A DNA stretch of 64,000 nt from Platanthera guangdongensis. Taxonomy: Eukaryota; Streptophyta; Magnoliopsida; Asparagales; Orchidaceae. The notes beneath the pieces are model-generated. The model was not told the origin of the DNA. It saw only the letters and a list, made by a program, of their open reading frames with translations, and searched no databases. The position numbers were made by a program, and so were the translations under genes. Location: NCBI GenBank assembly GCA_039583875.1, contig CM077165.1, forward strand, positions 69,738,757-69,802,756, written 5' to 3'. This document shows positions 32,767-44,619 of this stretch, piece by piece (position 1 is the first letter of the stretch; every line of letters starts with the position of its first letter).

Positions 32767-34257
32767 GATTTGTTTTGATTTGTGAAAATCCGACAAGAGC
32801 ACTCTTCGATACGGGAGCTTCACACTCCTTCTTGTCCGAAGGATTTATATCACGCATCGGAGTTCCTTCTTCGATGGCGAAGGATAAGTTGGATGTGTTG
32901 TTTCCCAATGGGTGTTCGATGCGCGCAGATAGGATCTGCAATGTTAAGATTCGTATTGGGAATCAAGAGTTCGATCTGCAGGCGTCTTTACTTCCGTTGG
33001 TGGAGTTTCACGTTATATTTGACATGGACTGGCTCTCGTAGCAGCAGGCCTATATTGACTGCGGTCGCAAGGAAGTCAAGCTGGGAGCAAGTTGTGAAAC
33101 GACTTTTACGGGCTTAAAGGGGTCGAGCAAGACGTTGATGTCTGCTCTTCAGGTGGTGAAGGCGGTTCGTGCCGGTGCAGAACTGTTCTTTACACTAGTG
33201 GAGGTTGCGAAGTCGGAGCCCGCGTTGGATTGTATTTCAGTGGTATCGGAATACCCTGATGTGTTCCCCGTATATCTTCCTGGAGCCCCGCCTCAGCGAG
33301 AGATAGATTTTACGATTGAGCTAGTGCCAGGTGCAAAGCCTGTGTCACGATCTCCTTATCGGCTAGCGCCTAAGGAAATGGTGGAGCTGAAAGTTCAACT
33401 GCAAGAGTTGTTGGAGCAAGGGTATGTGCGCCCGAGTTCTTCACCTTGGAGCGCACCGGTCCTCTTTGTTAAGAAGAAGGACGGAAGCTTGAGGCTATGT
33501 ATTGATTATCGGGAGCTCAACAAGTTGACGGAGAAGAACAAGTACCCGATCCCCCGGATTGATGATCTTTTTGATCAGTTAGTCGGGTCGACGGTGTACT
33601 CGAAATTAGATCTCAAGGCTGGGTACTATCAGCTGCGAATAAGGGAGAGTGATATCCCGAAGACAGCGTTTAGTACGAGATACGGGCATTATGAGTTTAC
33701 GGTCATGCCGTTTGGGCTGACTAATGCGCCGTCAGTATTCATGGATTTGATGAACAGGACTTTCAGGGAGTACTTGGACCATTTCGTGATCGTCTTCATC
33801 GACGATATTTTGGTGTACGCGCAAAGTGAGGAAGATCACTTCAAGCATCTTCATTTGGTATTGGAGACGCTAAGGAGGAATCAACTGTATGCCAAGTTCT
33901 CGAAGTGCGAGTATTGGTTATCCTCAGTGGCATTCCTCGGTCATATAGTGAGTGGAGAGGGTATTGCGGTGGATCCGACGAAGATTGTTGCGATACGGGA
34001 GTGGCCTGAGCTTGCTACGGTAGCGGAAGTCCGGAGCTTTCTGGGGCTTGCTGGCTATTATAGGCGCTTCGTAGAGAACTTCTCGCGGATAGCGTTACCT
34101 CTCACTACTTTGACGAGGAAGGAGCATAAGTTCGTTTGGATGCCGGAGTGCGCGCGAGCTTTTGAGGAGTTGAAGTGTCGGTTGACCATGGCGCCTGTGC
34201 TGAGTTCGCCATGTGGGACCGAAGGCTATGAGATTTACAGTGATGCTTCGGGCACCG
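32767..34257 (+). pseudogene. Protease and reverse transcriptase of J
   Basis: Aspartic protease with an intact A-L-F-D-T-G-A-S-H-S-F site (about 32800), ending at F-D-M-D-W-L-S. A TAG at 33039-33041 interrupts the frame. Reverse transcriptase continues in the same frame: [44 protein letters not shown] and an intact catalytic F-I-D-D-I at 33795-33809. The thumb and connection region [11 protein letters not shown] follows. Near 34256, just after I-Y-S-D-A-S-G, one base is lost and the frame shifts into RNase H. Apart from the TAG, the RT itself reads through with intact motifs. Confidence 0.92.
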
Positions 34258-34650
34258 TTTGGGTTGCGTGCTACTGCAACACAGAAGTGTAATAGCTTAT
34301 GGATCGAGACAGCTGAAAGTGCATGAAAGGAACTATCTGGTCCATGACTTAGAGTTTACGGCCGTGATTTTTGCCTTGAAGCTGTGGAGACACTATTTGT
34401 ACGGTGTGAAGATTGATATCTACACCGATCACAAGAGCCTGAAATATCTGATTGATCAGAAGGATCTGAATATGCGGCATCGTAGATGGATGGAGTTCCT
34501 GGGGGACTATATATTCAAGATCCACTACGTGCCTGGTAAAGGGAATGCGGTTGCGGACGCGTTGAGTCGCCGAGCCCCAGCTCAAGCCAATTGGCTATCG
34601 GTGCATGATGAGCAGTTGGTGCGGGAGTTGGAGGCGTTGGAGATTGTGTG
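34258..34650 (+). pseudogene. RNase H and linker of J
   Basis: Continues pol in another frame after the one-base loss: V-L-L-Q-H, Y-G-S-R-Q-L, then the RNase H core [18 protein letters not shown] and T-D-H-K-S-L-K-Y-L, ending with [16 protein letters not shown] second frameshift near 34645 leads to the integrase frame. Confidence 0.88.
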
Positions 34651-35979
34651 GATAGGCAAGCAAGTGCTGAAGCAGTTCTAAATTGGACTGAAGTCCAATA
34701 TGACCTGGCTGATCGTATTCGGCAGGCTTTGGCTATGGATGCTCATATAAAGCAGTTCATGGTAGAGGCTCTGGATGGGTCAAATTCCCAATTCGTCGTG
34801 GAGGACGGATTACTTTGGATAGACAGTCGCCTGTGCGTCCCAAGTGTGGGTAATTTGCGGGTCGAATTGATGTACGAGGAACACCATACCAAGTACTCGA
34901 TTCACCCGGGGAGCACGAAGATGTACCATGATGTGAAGAAACTGTTTTGATGGTCGGGTTTGAAGAAAGATGTGGCGCTCTACGTGGAGAAGTGCCAAAC
35001 TTGCGCCTTGGTGAAGGCGGAATGTCAAAAGCCGGGAGGATTTCTTAAGTCCTTGCATATTCCGGAGTGGAAATTCGACGACATCTCTATGGACTTTGTG
35101 CACAGTTTGCCAAGGTCGCAAAAGGGGAACGACGCCATTTGGGTGGTTGTTGATCGGCTAACGAAGGTGTCGCATTTTATTCCGCATAGGAAGGATGATC
35201 CGGTGGAGAAGTTGGCAAAACTTTGTGTGGATAACATTGTACGGCTTCATGGTGTGCCCCGCAGCATCGTGAGTGACCGAGATGGGCGGTTCACGTCCAA
35301 TGATTTGAGGCTAGTGCAATAAATGTTGGGAACAAAGCTGAAATTCAGCACAGCCTTCCATCCGCAAACGGATGGGCAGACTGAGAGGGTCAATAGAACC
35401 ATGGAAGACATGCTCCGCATGTGTGTCTTGGATTTTGGAAAGCAATGGGAAGACAACCTTTATTTGGTGGAGTTCGCATACAACAATAGCTACCAAGCGA
35501 GTATTCAAATGGCGCCCTTCGAGGACCTATATGGTAGAAAATGTCGCACGCCGTTGTCTTGGTTAGAAATGGGTGAGTCAAAGTTGTATAAGCGATTGGA
35601 AGTGGAGGATGCTACTTCTTTGGTAAGAACCATTCGGGAGAGGTTGCTTATCACTCAGGACCGGCAAGCGAAGTACTATAATGCCAAGCACAGGAACGTG
35701 GAGTTCGCTGTGGGCGACTATGTATACTTAAAGATCAAGCCTTTCAAGGGTGTCTCGCGGGTGCGGTGATTGAAAAAGCTAAGCCCGAGGTACCTTGGGC
35801 CGTTTGAGGTTCTGGAGCGAGTTGGTGAAGCATCCTATTGGTTGAAGCTTTCAGTGGAGCTTAGTGGTTTACATGATGTGTTCCATATTTCGGTGCTTCG
35901 GAAGGCGGTTCAAGAGCCTACGCAAGTGATCGCGGTTGATCAAGTGCCGGTGGATAGTGGGCTGACGACAAAAGTCAAG
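34651..35979 (+). pseudogene. Integrase of J
   Basis: The zinc-binding HHCC region spans about 34880-35010 (H-H-T-K-Y-S-I-H-P-G, then C-Q-T-C). The catalytic core has D in I-S-M-D-F, D in V-S-D-R-D-G-R-F and E in G-Q-T-E-R-V-N. Three stops interrupt the single frame: TGA 34948, TAA 35320 and TGA 35767. Each fits a C-to-T change from an Arg or Gln codon. The GPY/F-type module R-Y-L-G-P-F-E-V-L-E-R-V-G follows the last stop. Confidence 0.9.
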
Positions 35980-36165
35980 CCCGTGCGGATTGAGGACTCG
36001 GAGGTCAAGCGGCTATGCAATAAAGAGATCAGGATGGTCAAGGTCCGGTGGGACAATTGCGGTCATGAGGAGCTCTCTTGGGAGCGAGAGAAGACTATGC
36101 TTGACGAGTATCCGGAGTTGTTTCGCTCAAGTACAAATTTTGGTCTTGTACATGTCTTTCCTTTA
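35980..36165 (+). pseudogene. Chromodomain-like C-terminal tail of J integrase
   Basis: After the integrase, R-L-C-N-K-E-I-R-M-V-K-V-R-W-D-N-C-G-H-E then L-S-W-E-R-E, ending near Y-P-E-L-F. This follows the chromodomain pattern of chromoviruses, which target integration to modified chromatin. It supports the Tekay/Del assignment. It is in frame with the last integrase segment. Confidence 0.78.
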
Positions 36166-36187
36166 TATAATTTCGTGGACGAAATTC

Positions 36188-36205
36188 TTTTAAGAGGGGG
36201 AGAGT
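36188..36205 (+). other. Polypurine tract of J
   Basis: TTTTAAGAGGGGGAGAGT directly before the 3' LTR, preceded by TTTCGTGGACGAAATTC, which commonly stands just upstream of the tract in this lineage. Confidence 0.9.
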
Positions 36206-38616
36206 TGTAACGCCCCGAAACTCAAAGGAGCTACGGGCGACGTTTTGGGCCAGTTTTGGGTTCTGGCAGGAGGCACACGGCCTGGGATACGGGCGTGTCC
36301 CAGGGCGTGTCAGGCTTGTGTCATCGAGTTGGTCGAGAGGTCGACGATTTTGGAGTCGACGATCGTCGAGCAGAGAACACGGCCTGCGACACGGGCGTGT
36401 CGCAGGGCGTGTCAAGGCCGTGTCGACGATCGGCCCAGGGTGTCGACGAATTTTGCTCGATGTTGTGTCGAGACAGGGCACACGTCCTGCGACACGGGCG
36501 TGTCACAGGGCGTGTCGACCCGTGTCGACACTCAGCCCGTGAAGTCGACACTGCGCTCGACGAAGTGGCGAGAATTGGCACACGACCTGTGATACGGGCG
36601 TGTCGCAGGGCGTGTCGACCCGTGTCGACACTCGTCCGAGGGAGTCGACGAATTTTGCTCGATGATGTGTCGAGTGAAGGCACACGGCCTAGGACACGGG
36701 CGTGTCTAAGGCCGTGTCGTCAGGTCGACGATCTTCGCTCGACGAAGTGTCGAGTGTCGAGACCGTGTACACGGCCTGGAGCCCAGGCGTGTTGAGGTAG
36801 ACACTGGCAAGGACACGGGCGTGTCCTAGAACCCGTGCAGTGCTCGGGTTGAATTCGGGTTAAATCGATGGGGGTACACGGCCGGCCACACGGCCGTGTC
36901 AGCTGGAACACGGGCGTGTCAGGTTGAACACGGGCGTGTTCGATGCCCGTGTGTTGTTCCAGGCGAGTCTATTTTGACAGCGAATGAGGCACACGGCCCT
37001 GGACACGGGCGTGTGCCAGGCCGTGTGCGATCCAGATTGGGCATTTCAGTCCCGAATCAAAGCCGTTCGTTTCTTTATTTTGGGATCCGACGGTTGGGGG
37101 TTGTTCCTACTGTGATATACCCGGGATTGGACATTGAAACCCTCATTTTTCATGAGTGATTATCTTTCTAAAGCTTAGAGAGAGAGGAGATCCAAGGAAT
37201 GAAGAAGAAGCTAGATCCGGCCATTGAAGGAGCTTCGAAGCTCCAAATCGCGAGCCGACTCCGGATCCACGGAGGCAAAGCTAGTGCAGTGTTTTTCATC
37301 CGCTTACTTTTCCATGGCGCCAAAGAAGAACGCAAGGGTAACGATTCTCTTCTTGAGCATGAGTAGCACTCCTTCTTTGCATAGGAAACCCGCTCTCGCG
37401 AGTTTGCGGGGAGTTGGAGGCGTTCCTTCGGGTAGATATGTGAAGTCCCCGTTGTTTAGAGTCCGTAAGCGAGAACGGACATAGGCATGATGTGTGAAGC
37501 CTACCCGGACATGTTGGTCTGGATTGGTGATGTTGCATTGCATAAATGCCGGAGAAGACTCCGTGCTATTGGTTGTTTTCGGGTTTTCTACACTGTAGAT
37601 TGCAGCAGGGAGCCTTGGGGATTAACCCAAAGGTGCACCCGGAAAACTGGGTGGATGCGTGTTCCTGCCAACTTGGTGGCCTGAGATCCAACTTGAACAT
37701 AACCGGGTTATATGAAATGTGACGGAAATGGAACTCGGGAGAAGTTTGACCCGCGCAAATGGCTTAAATTGTCGTTGCGATGTGAGCACGGGTTAGATGG
37801 AACCGTACTCGCTCCATGTCGTTCGGTTAAAGAGACCTAAGGGTACGTGACACTTGCCGTTGGCATAGATTAGGGTCTTCGGCGGTCTATGGCTTAAATT
37901 GTCGTGACCCAGGCCAAGAAGACAAAATGCTCATAGGTTTGGCCGTCAAAGTGGTGGTGGTGAGATCGAAATGTCTATGGCTTGAATTGACGTGACATCG
38001 ACCGGTTCACCGAGAATGTGCCCTGAGAGCACGGGGCGTGTGGCCGTGTGAGCCAACGTCTGTGATGAAATGAATATTGATAAATTGCTCGCTTATGCTA
38101 ATGAATGCATGGAGGGTGCATTGCCGCCCCGAGTTGGGGGCGGGATCGTTATAATTTGGTCAGCATTGCTGATCGTTGCCTTGTTTTGCCACCGTGCGGT
38201 GGTTTGTTGTTTGCAGGTGCTGCTGGAACAAGCGGTCAATAGCGGGCTAAAGCCCAAGTTGCGAAGCCGGCCCTCAAAGGCCTAATTGGAGTGTTTACTG
38301 CTTTATTCATGTATGACCAGCCTGCGTGCTATGGTTTATAAAACATGTAATATCAAGTGAACCATTTTATAAGGCATTAAGGCTTGTACTGGTGTATGTA
38401 TAACATTCCTATTTGGTATTAGTGGACATTCATGCTTTAGTGCTGGGTTCTTTATTGCAACTTTTATAAACTGCTTCCGCTAGAATGCTCTGTGTAAGAC
38501 GTTATGATTGGTTGGATGGTTTCCATGAGTAACCACCCGGTCTGTCTGTGGCATACGGCGTCTGGCCCCGACCGGACCTACTGCTATATGCTATGCGACG
38601 GATAGGGGCTGTTACA
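36206..38616 (+). repeat. 3' LTR of J (2411 bp)
   Basis: Begins TGTAACGCCCC and ends GCTGTTACA. It is collinear with 28923-31342 apart from small indels, for example a ~10-bp repeat difference near 36412. In the first 450 bp I see about 29 substitutions, many C/T or G/A. Confidence 0.93.
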
Positions 38617-38621
38617 CAGTC

Positions 38622-38854
38622 TAACACATCCAATGTTTTGAGGATGTGGTTTCGACAAGGCAAATGTCAATTGCCTTCAAATGTAGGCTCTTAGCCATCA
38701 CCCTCAAGGAGAAGGCGAGGGAGTGGTTCCACTATCTACCGACCAACTCAATATACTGCTTCGGGGACCTGCACTAGAGGTTCATGTTGAGTTTCACCAC
38801 TTCCAAGAAAAGTAAGAAGGAATTAGAATCCATGTTCCACATCAAGCATGGGGT
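38622..38854 (+). pseudogene. gag fragment of H, continued after J
   Basis: Continues the frame broken by J: after a stop, F-E-D-V-V-S-T-R-Q-M-S-I-A-F-K-C-R-L, then L-K-E-K-A-R-E-W-F-H-Y-L-P and F-T-T-S-K-K. This is the retrotransposon gag domain of Tat/Retand-like Gypsy elements. A TAG at about 38775 interrupts it, and Copia K cuts it off at 38855. Confidence 0.75.
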
Positions 38855-40344
38855 TGTTGAAATTTGTGAAGTGAAAGTGGGTGATGGAGCAGGCCGGGTG
38901 GTCTGAGAGGTCTGAGTCCGTGGCCTGGGGAGACTGATGGTTGCGGCTTGTATGACAGCCTGGTTGGATGATGGCTTAGCTATTTTTGTGGAGCGGCTTA
39001 TGTTTCCGGCCTGAGCGGATTGGTGCGCGGCTTGGATGGTCTATGGCCAAGGAAGTCTTAGCGGCTTGGGCATCTATTGGAGCGGCCTGAGCGGACTGCA
39101 TATGACAGTCTGTTGGCGGTGCTCAGCTTGGTCTGCAGCCTTGCAGTTAGCCAGCTCTTGTGGTAACCAGGTGGATTGGAAGTTGTATCCGCGGAGTTGT
39201 AGCGGACTATGTTTGGAGATCGGCATTGGCCCTTGCCGAGCACTCTGGTGATGCAGTGGGTGTTGGCCTCATTTATTGTGGCAGACTGTACCTGCTGATT
39301 GGCAGTCTGGGTCTTTTATGTCCGCCGTGCTCGTGCCAGTTGCTTGATGACCTGCTGGACATGGTCATCTTCTATGATAAGTCCATGGTGTTCGCAGTGT
39401 CCGTAGAGTCCACTGTTGACCAGGCGGACTGCCTGTTGGTCGTGGACCCATGGCGGGCTGTGGCGTTTGTTGTAGAGATGTACGGACTGCCACTTTCTCT
39501 GTTTATAGTGTGCGGACTGATGCAGCATGAGCTATGGCTGTGTCCGCGTGCTGGGTTGAGTTACGGACTGATGCAGTATGGGTTTTGCCTGTGTCTGTGT
39601 GCTGTGTTGAGTGGCAGACTAGCGATATGCTTGTGTTGGGCAGACTGGTGTTATGTTTGTTGTGCGAGATGGTATTGTGTCTGCATGGTGGCAGACTGAG
39701 TTTGACCAGGCGCCTGGCAGTATTGAAGTGTGGCCAAGTCCTTGCGGACTTGGCGGACAGGGGTGTGTTATCACGCGGGCTGGGGTGGTGACTCTATTCA
39801 CTAGGGTGGTGACCACACTCCTCACCTCACCTATAAATAGACCCCCCCCCCCGACATATCTACAGTAATTGGGTGAACAGTTGCGCGACTTACACTGAGG
39901 ATCCAGGAATTTGGCTTTGACTGCGGTCAACATCATTGAAGTTTGTGGTTTCAATCGGCGGTCTCAGCAAGTCGCTTTTGCAGCTTGTCAGTTTCTCTGC
40001 TTCAGCTTTTCCAAGTTCAATAACCTGTCCGCCGAACTAGGCGGTCTGTTCTTCAGTTTGGCAGCAGCTTGTAGCAGTCAACGAATAACGGTGTGTCCGC
40101 ACGACCTCGCGGTCTAGGCGGACTCCGTGTTCTATTCGTCTTCTAGCAGCAGCAGCAGTTCGGGAGGCCTCAGCGACTTTTGTGGACTGGGCTGTCTCGA
40201 CGGTCTCAAGTTCTGTCCGCTCAAATTATTTTATTTGTAATTTTTTCCTGTGTTTCTATGTACTGGCGAAATCATGTTTCGCCATGTATACCTCGCTCTT
40301 TAAAGAAGAAATAAATATATGATCTGCTTGCCCCTGTGATTGCA
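38855..40344 (+). repeat. 5' LTR of K (1490 bp)
   Basis: Starts TGTTGAAATTTGTGAAG, which is repeated at 44620, and ends GATTGCA before the primer site. It is rich in GCGGTCTGAG, GCGGACTG and CAGTCTG words, has TATAAATA at 39832-39839, and a C12 run (39841-39852). Confidence 0.87.
39832..39839 (+). promoter_or_regulatory. TATA box in the K LTR
   Basis: CACCTATAAATAGACC, directly before a C homopolymer. Confidence 0.65.
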
Positions 40345-40358
40345 TTTGGTGTTTGAGC
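40345..40358 (+). other. Primer-binding site of K (degenerate)
   Basis: TTTGGTGTTTGAGC lies at the end of the LTR where TTTGGTATCAGAGC is expected. Confidence 0.55.
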
Positions 40359-40549
40359 TTGCTTTCCTGGTTTCCGCGTGATCAAGGTGTGATCTTGATA
40401 GTTCTGTGGATATTAATTTGGCATTAGACTATCTTATTGACCAATTTGAGAAAATTCAACATGGTATTAGATCGAGGTTCAGTTGCTTGAGCGGTGATCA
40501 ACTTGTGTTGTGCTCTGTGCTTCTGAAGGCTTTACCAAAGGTTGCTGCA

Positions 40550-41353
40550 ATGGAAGGGAACAATGCAAGAGGTCTGGGTATTGAACTCTTAACCACAACT
40601 AACTTTAAAAAGTGGAAGTCGTGCAAGATGAGTTTTATTCTTGGCGAGGAGCTATGGGAGGTCGTCGATGGTGACGACAGACAGGAAGTTACAGTTGCGT
40701 ATGGGACTGCTGAGCAGGTGAGAGTCTGGAGGAAAACAAATGCAAAGGCTGATTTTACTCTCAAGAGGTCTGTTTCACCGGAGCTGTTTGATCACATCAT
40801 TGGATGTGAATCAGCTGCTGATATTTGAACAACTATTGATGGGTTATTCTACAGGAAGAATGTGGCGAGGCTAAGGTTCATGGAGAATGAGTTGGCTAGG
40901 TCAACTCAAGGAGACCTGACCATCTCGAAGTTCTTTCTGAATATGAAAAGCTTGTGTGCTGAGATATCAGCGCTTGATCCTGATGAGCCCATCTCTGAGG
41001 CCAAGTTGAAAAGGCACATTATCCGCGGCTTGCGGAAAGAGTATGTTGCCTTTGCAACCTATGTTCAAGTCTAGGCTACTCAGCCATCTCTGCTGGAGCT
41101 TGAGAACCTGCTTTTTTCGGAGGAAAGTTTGGCCAAACAGATGACAGGAGTGATTATCTCTAAAGGAGGTAGTGAAGCGCTGTTCACAGGCAATAAGAAG
41201 AAGAGATGGGAAGGGAAGTAGAAAAACAGAGCTACTGAAAATGAGCCTTCAACTTCTTATCAATCAGAGAGGAGCGCTGCTCCTAAGAAGGATTGGAAGA
41301 AGAACTCGAAGTGCTACAGGTGTCATCAGCGGGGACACTTCAAGCATGACTGC
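40550..41353 (+). pseudogene. gag of K
   Basis: I place the start at the ATG at 40550, because the upstream frame has no typical gag residues. The sequence reads M-E-G-N-N-A-R, then F-K-K-W-K-S-C-K-M and E-E-L-W-E-V-V-D-G, a DUF4219/UBN2-type gag. Homology continues through stops at 40826, 41072 and 41218 in the same frame, including L-R-F-M-E-N-E-L and R-G-L-R-K-E-Y. A CCHC knuckle C-Y-R-C-H-Q-R-G-H-F-K-H-D-C is at 41312-41353. Gag and protease are in one frame. Confidence 0.86.
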
Positions 41354-42960
41354 ATGGTCAAACTGCAACCTGGCCATGTTGCAGGCATGGAGGAAGCTTG
41401 TTCTAACAATGAGGAAGCTGGATGGATCGGAGCCTTCATGACGGGCACTTGTGTCCGTGCTTTGTCCATTGTCGACTTCAATGACGAGTGGATCGTGGAC
41501 TCCGGGTGTGGTCATCACCTCACCGAAGACAAGATGAAGTTCTCCTCACTGCAAGCTTACTCAGGTGACGAAGTTATCATAACTGCTGATAATACTGTTT
41601 ATGCAGTAGAAAAGGAGGGGGTCATTTCCTTGGGTAGTGATAAGGGGCCACTAATGTTAAGGAGTGTTTATCATGTGTCGGACATTAAGAAGATCCTCTT
41701 CTCTGTGACCAATGCGGTAGACGCATGTTATCACGTTCTGTTTGGGCTAACAGAAGTGAAGTTCCTTCGCAACGTATCAGCGGTAAAGGCTGATGTTGCT
41801 CATGTTGGGAGGAGAGTTAAGAACTTGTTTGTTCTTGCAACAAACTCTTACATTGATCGAATGAGGGCTAATGATAGCACTGCTATATGGCACGAGAGGC
41901 TGGGGTCTGTAGGAATGGATAAGTTGAAAGCTATGACAAACAGGAGCCTTGTGAGAGGCTTGCCTAAGCTATCTTCCTTCGGCGATGGTCACGTTTGCAC
42001 GGGGTGTCAGTGCGGTAAGGCTCATCGCCTTCCTTTGATAAATCACAAACAAGGAGCAAGAGACCATTGGAGTGTATCCATGGTGACTTGATGGGACTAA
42101 CCATCACTGCTAGCCTTGGTGGGAGCAGATACATGCTTGTTCTGATTGATGACTACTCAAGATACACTTGGGTTTATTTCATGAAGGAGAAGTCAGAAGC
42201 TTTTCAGCTGTTTGTGGAGTTCAAGGAGCTAGTGGATTGCCAACTTGGCTTGCGGATCAAGAAGTTTAGATCAGACAACGGTGGTGAGTTTGTCTCCTCC
42301 GAGTTTTCTAACTTCTACAGGAAGCATGGGATCCAAAGAGAGCTTACTTGTGCTCATACTCCATAACAAAATGGAGTAGCGGAGCGGAAGATACGTCATC
42401 TGACAAAAACCTGTAAGTGTTGGCTTCATGCGAAAGACATTCCTAGGTCCTTCTGGGTAGAGGGGATGTCCTATGCTTCTTACGTCATCAATCGGATGTC
42501 GCTCAGTCCGATCAAAATGAAGTCTCCTTTTGAGATGTTGCTGAATGAGAAGCCAAGCATGGAACACCTTCGGGTGTTTGGATCAACTTGCTTTGTGCAT
42601 ATCCCCGATGCTTGAAGGACAAAGCTTGATGCAAAGGTAAGGAAGCTTATTTTTGTTGGCTATGATAAGCGGAAGAAGGGATGGAAATGCAAGGATCCTG
42701 CGATGAAGAAGTTTGTTGTATCAAGAGAATTGGACTATGATAAACTGACATCGTATGGAGGTGGGTCGGTTGATCTACCAGAGAGCAAGGTTGATGAAGA
42801 GCCGAAGGTGGCTGCTGAAGTTCTGAAAGAGGAGCTTGTTGTTTGACCAGTTGCTCCTATTGCTTCATGCTCTGAGGCAGAGGCTTCTGGTTCAGGAAGC
42901 AGGGGGAGCTTTACACGAAGTCTCCGTGGGAATGGAGCTGAACCTGAAGAAGTAACGGAG
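41354..42960 (+). pseudogene. Protease and integrase of K
   Basis: Protease W-I-V-D-S-G-C-G-H-H-L-T keeps its catalytic Asp (about 41490). The pre-integrase W-H-E-R-L-G motif, with its C-T-G-C pair, follows at 41888-42015. A frameshift lies near 42060. Integrase has G-D-L-M-G, F-R-S-D-N-G-G-E-F and, after a TAA at 42364, Q-N-G-V-A-E-R-K, so the D-D-E triad is present on paper. Further stops are TGA 42613 and TGA 42844. The C-terminal linker is acidic. Confidence 0.9.
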
Positions 42961-44607
42961 GTGGTGAGCAAGGAGCAGACCCTTCGGAGATCAAAGAGGG
43001 TTGTTAAGCCACCAACTCGATATTGTGATGGGAATGCAGTGGGTTTTGTCTCCTGCTTCTTTGAAGGTCCTCTGGATGAGCGAGAGCCTGCAAACTTCAA
43101 TGAGGCCACTGGAATAAAGGATTGCGAAGGTGCCATGAAGGAGGAGATTACTGCTCTCAAGAAGAATGAAACCTGGGACCTTGTGCCCAAGGTTGATGGC
43201 ATTACTCCAGTGACTTACAAGTGGGTGTATAAGTTGAAGAAGAAGGCTGATGGGAGCATTGATAGACACAAGGCTCGCCTTATTGCTCGAGGATTCTCAC
43301 AACAGTATGGAGAAGACTATGAGGATACATTTAGTCCTGTTATAAAGATAACTTCGGTTCGGGTGGTGATCTCCTTGGCTGCTTACAAGGGATGGAGAAT
43401 GTGGCAGCTTGATGTGAAGAATGCTTTTCTTTACGGAGAGATTGGTAAGGACATCTTCATGGATCAACCACTTGGTTTTGTTTCTGAAGTTCATCCGGAC
43501 TATGTCTGCAAGCTCAGGAAAGCTCTCTACGGGTTGAAGCAAGCTCAAAGAGCTTGGTATGGGAAGATAGCAGAATACCTTCAATTATGCGGATATCTGG
43601 ATTTTAACTCGGATTCAAGCTTGTTCATCAAGAAAAAGGGGGAGCTTCAAGTCTTGGTCCTACTGTATGTTGATGATATGATCATCACAGGGAATTTAGA
43701 GGAGGAGGTAGTTATGCTCAGGGCTGAGCTAGATATTCGCTTTGAGATGAAAGACTTGGGAGAGATTCATGACTTCCTAGGTCTTGAAGTGGAGAGAAAG
43801 GAGAGCGGGATACTCATTTGCCAGAAAGGATATGTGGATCGTATTGTGAATCTATTCTGTATGGGCAAAGGAAAGAGTTGTTTTACTCCTCTGGATCTTG
43901 TTCTAAAGCTTCGACGAGATGAAGGATTCTTCCTGATCCCTTGGTGTTCCGAGCTCTAGTAGGGAGCTTGATTTACTTAACGATTACAAGGCCAGACATT
44001 GCTTACGCTGTTGGCTGAGTAAGTCGGTTTATAGCTGATCCAAGGAAGTCTCATCTAGTGGAGGCAAAGAACATTTTGGAATATGTCAAGGCGACTTCTG
44101 ATATGGGACTCCTCTATACAAGGGACACGAGGTTTTCTTTGCTTGGATACAAGGATGCTGATTATGGTGGTGACTCGGATGATCGAAGATCAACTTCGGG
44201 TTATGTTTTTACTTGTTGATCAGCTTGCATCTCATGGTGTAGCAAGAAGCAGGACTCGTTGTCAATGTCTACTACGGAAGCAGAGTACAAGGCTTCAGCC
44301 TTGGCTGCTCGAGAAGCCATCTGGTTGAGGAGGCTTGTAGAGGATGTTCATGAGGAAGTGCATGGTCCTACTTTACTCCGAGGTGACAATGAGAGTGCTC
44401 TAAAACTGTTGAACAATCCAGTGTGTCACGCAAGGACCAAGCATATTGAGATCGAGCACCACTTCATAAGGTAGAAGGTGTTGGAGGGATCTTATGGTCG
44501 GGCATGTACGGTGTGAAGATAATCTTGCTGACATCTTCATGAAGTTGCTGTCTAAGGGGCCTTTTCAAAGGTTACGAGGTTTGCTGGGCTTGATTACCAC
44601 TTCTCAC
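42961..44607 (+). pseudogene. Reverse transcriptase and RNase H of K
   Basis: RT spans about 43130-43890 with W-V-Y-K-L-K, A-R-L-I-A-R-G-F, Q-L-D-V-K-N-A-F-L, A-L-Y-G-L-K-Q-A and an intact Y-V-D-D-M catalytic box at about 43670. A frameshift near 43910-43960 precedes G-S-L-I-Y-L and the RNase H region, which has stops near 44017 and 44217 and a later frameshift near 44480-44500. RNase H motifs are S-M-S-T-T-E-A-E-Y, D-N-E-S-A and T-K-H-I-E-I-E-H-H-F-I-R. The frame ends with L-A-D-I-F-M-K just before the polypurine tract. Confidence 0.9.
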
Positions 44608-44619
44608 TTCAAGGGGGAG
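44608..44619 (+). other. Polypurine tract of K
   Basis: TTCAAGGGGGAG directly before the 3' LTR start TGTTGAAAT. Confidence 0.88.

Larger units (their letters stand above)
28918..38621 (+). mobile_element. Tekay-type chromovirus J, full length, with target duplication
   Basis: The element itself is 28923-38616 (9694 bp). Perfect 5-bp duplications CAGTC flank it (28918-28922 and 38617-38621), and both LTRs begin TGTAA and end in TACA. Gag, protease, RT, RNase H, integrase and a chromodomain-like tail follow in Gypsy order. Nonsense changes and two frameshifts disable pol. The LTRs differ by several percent by eye, so the insertion is not recent. It splits the gag of H. Confidence 0.95.

Noticed and set aside
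33036..33047. Programmed readthrough at TAG CAG CAG in J
   Set aside because: The context lacks the CAR-YYA signal of known leaky stops, and other stops in J show general decay.
39036..39791. Cys/Trp-rich frames in the K LTR
   Set aside because: They come from GCGGACTG/GGTCTG repeats in the LTR and lack any domain or start context.
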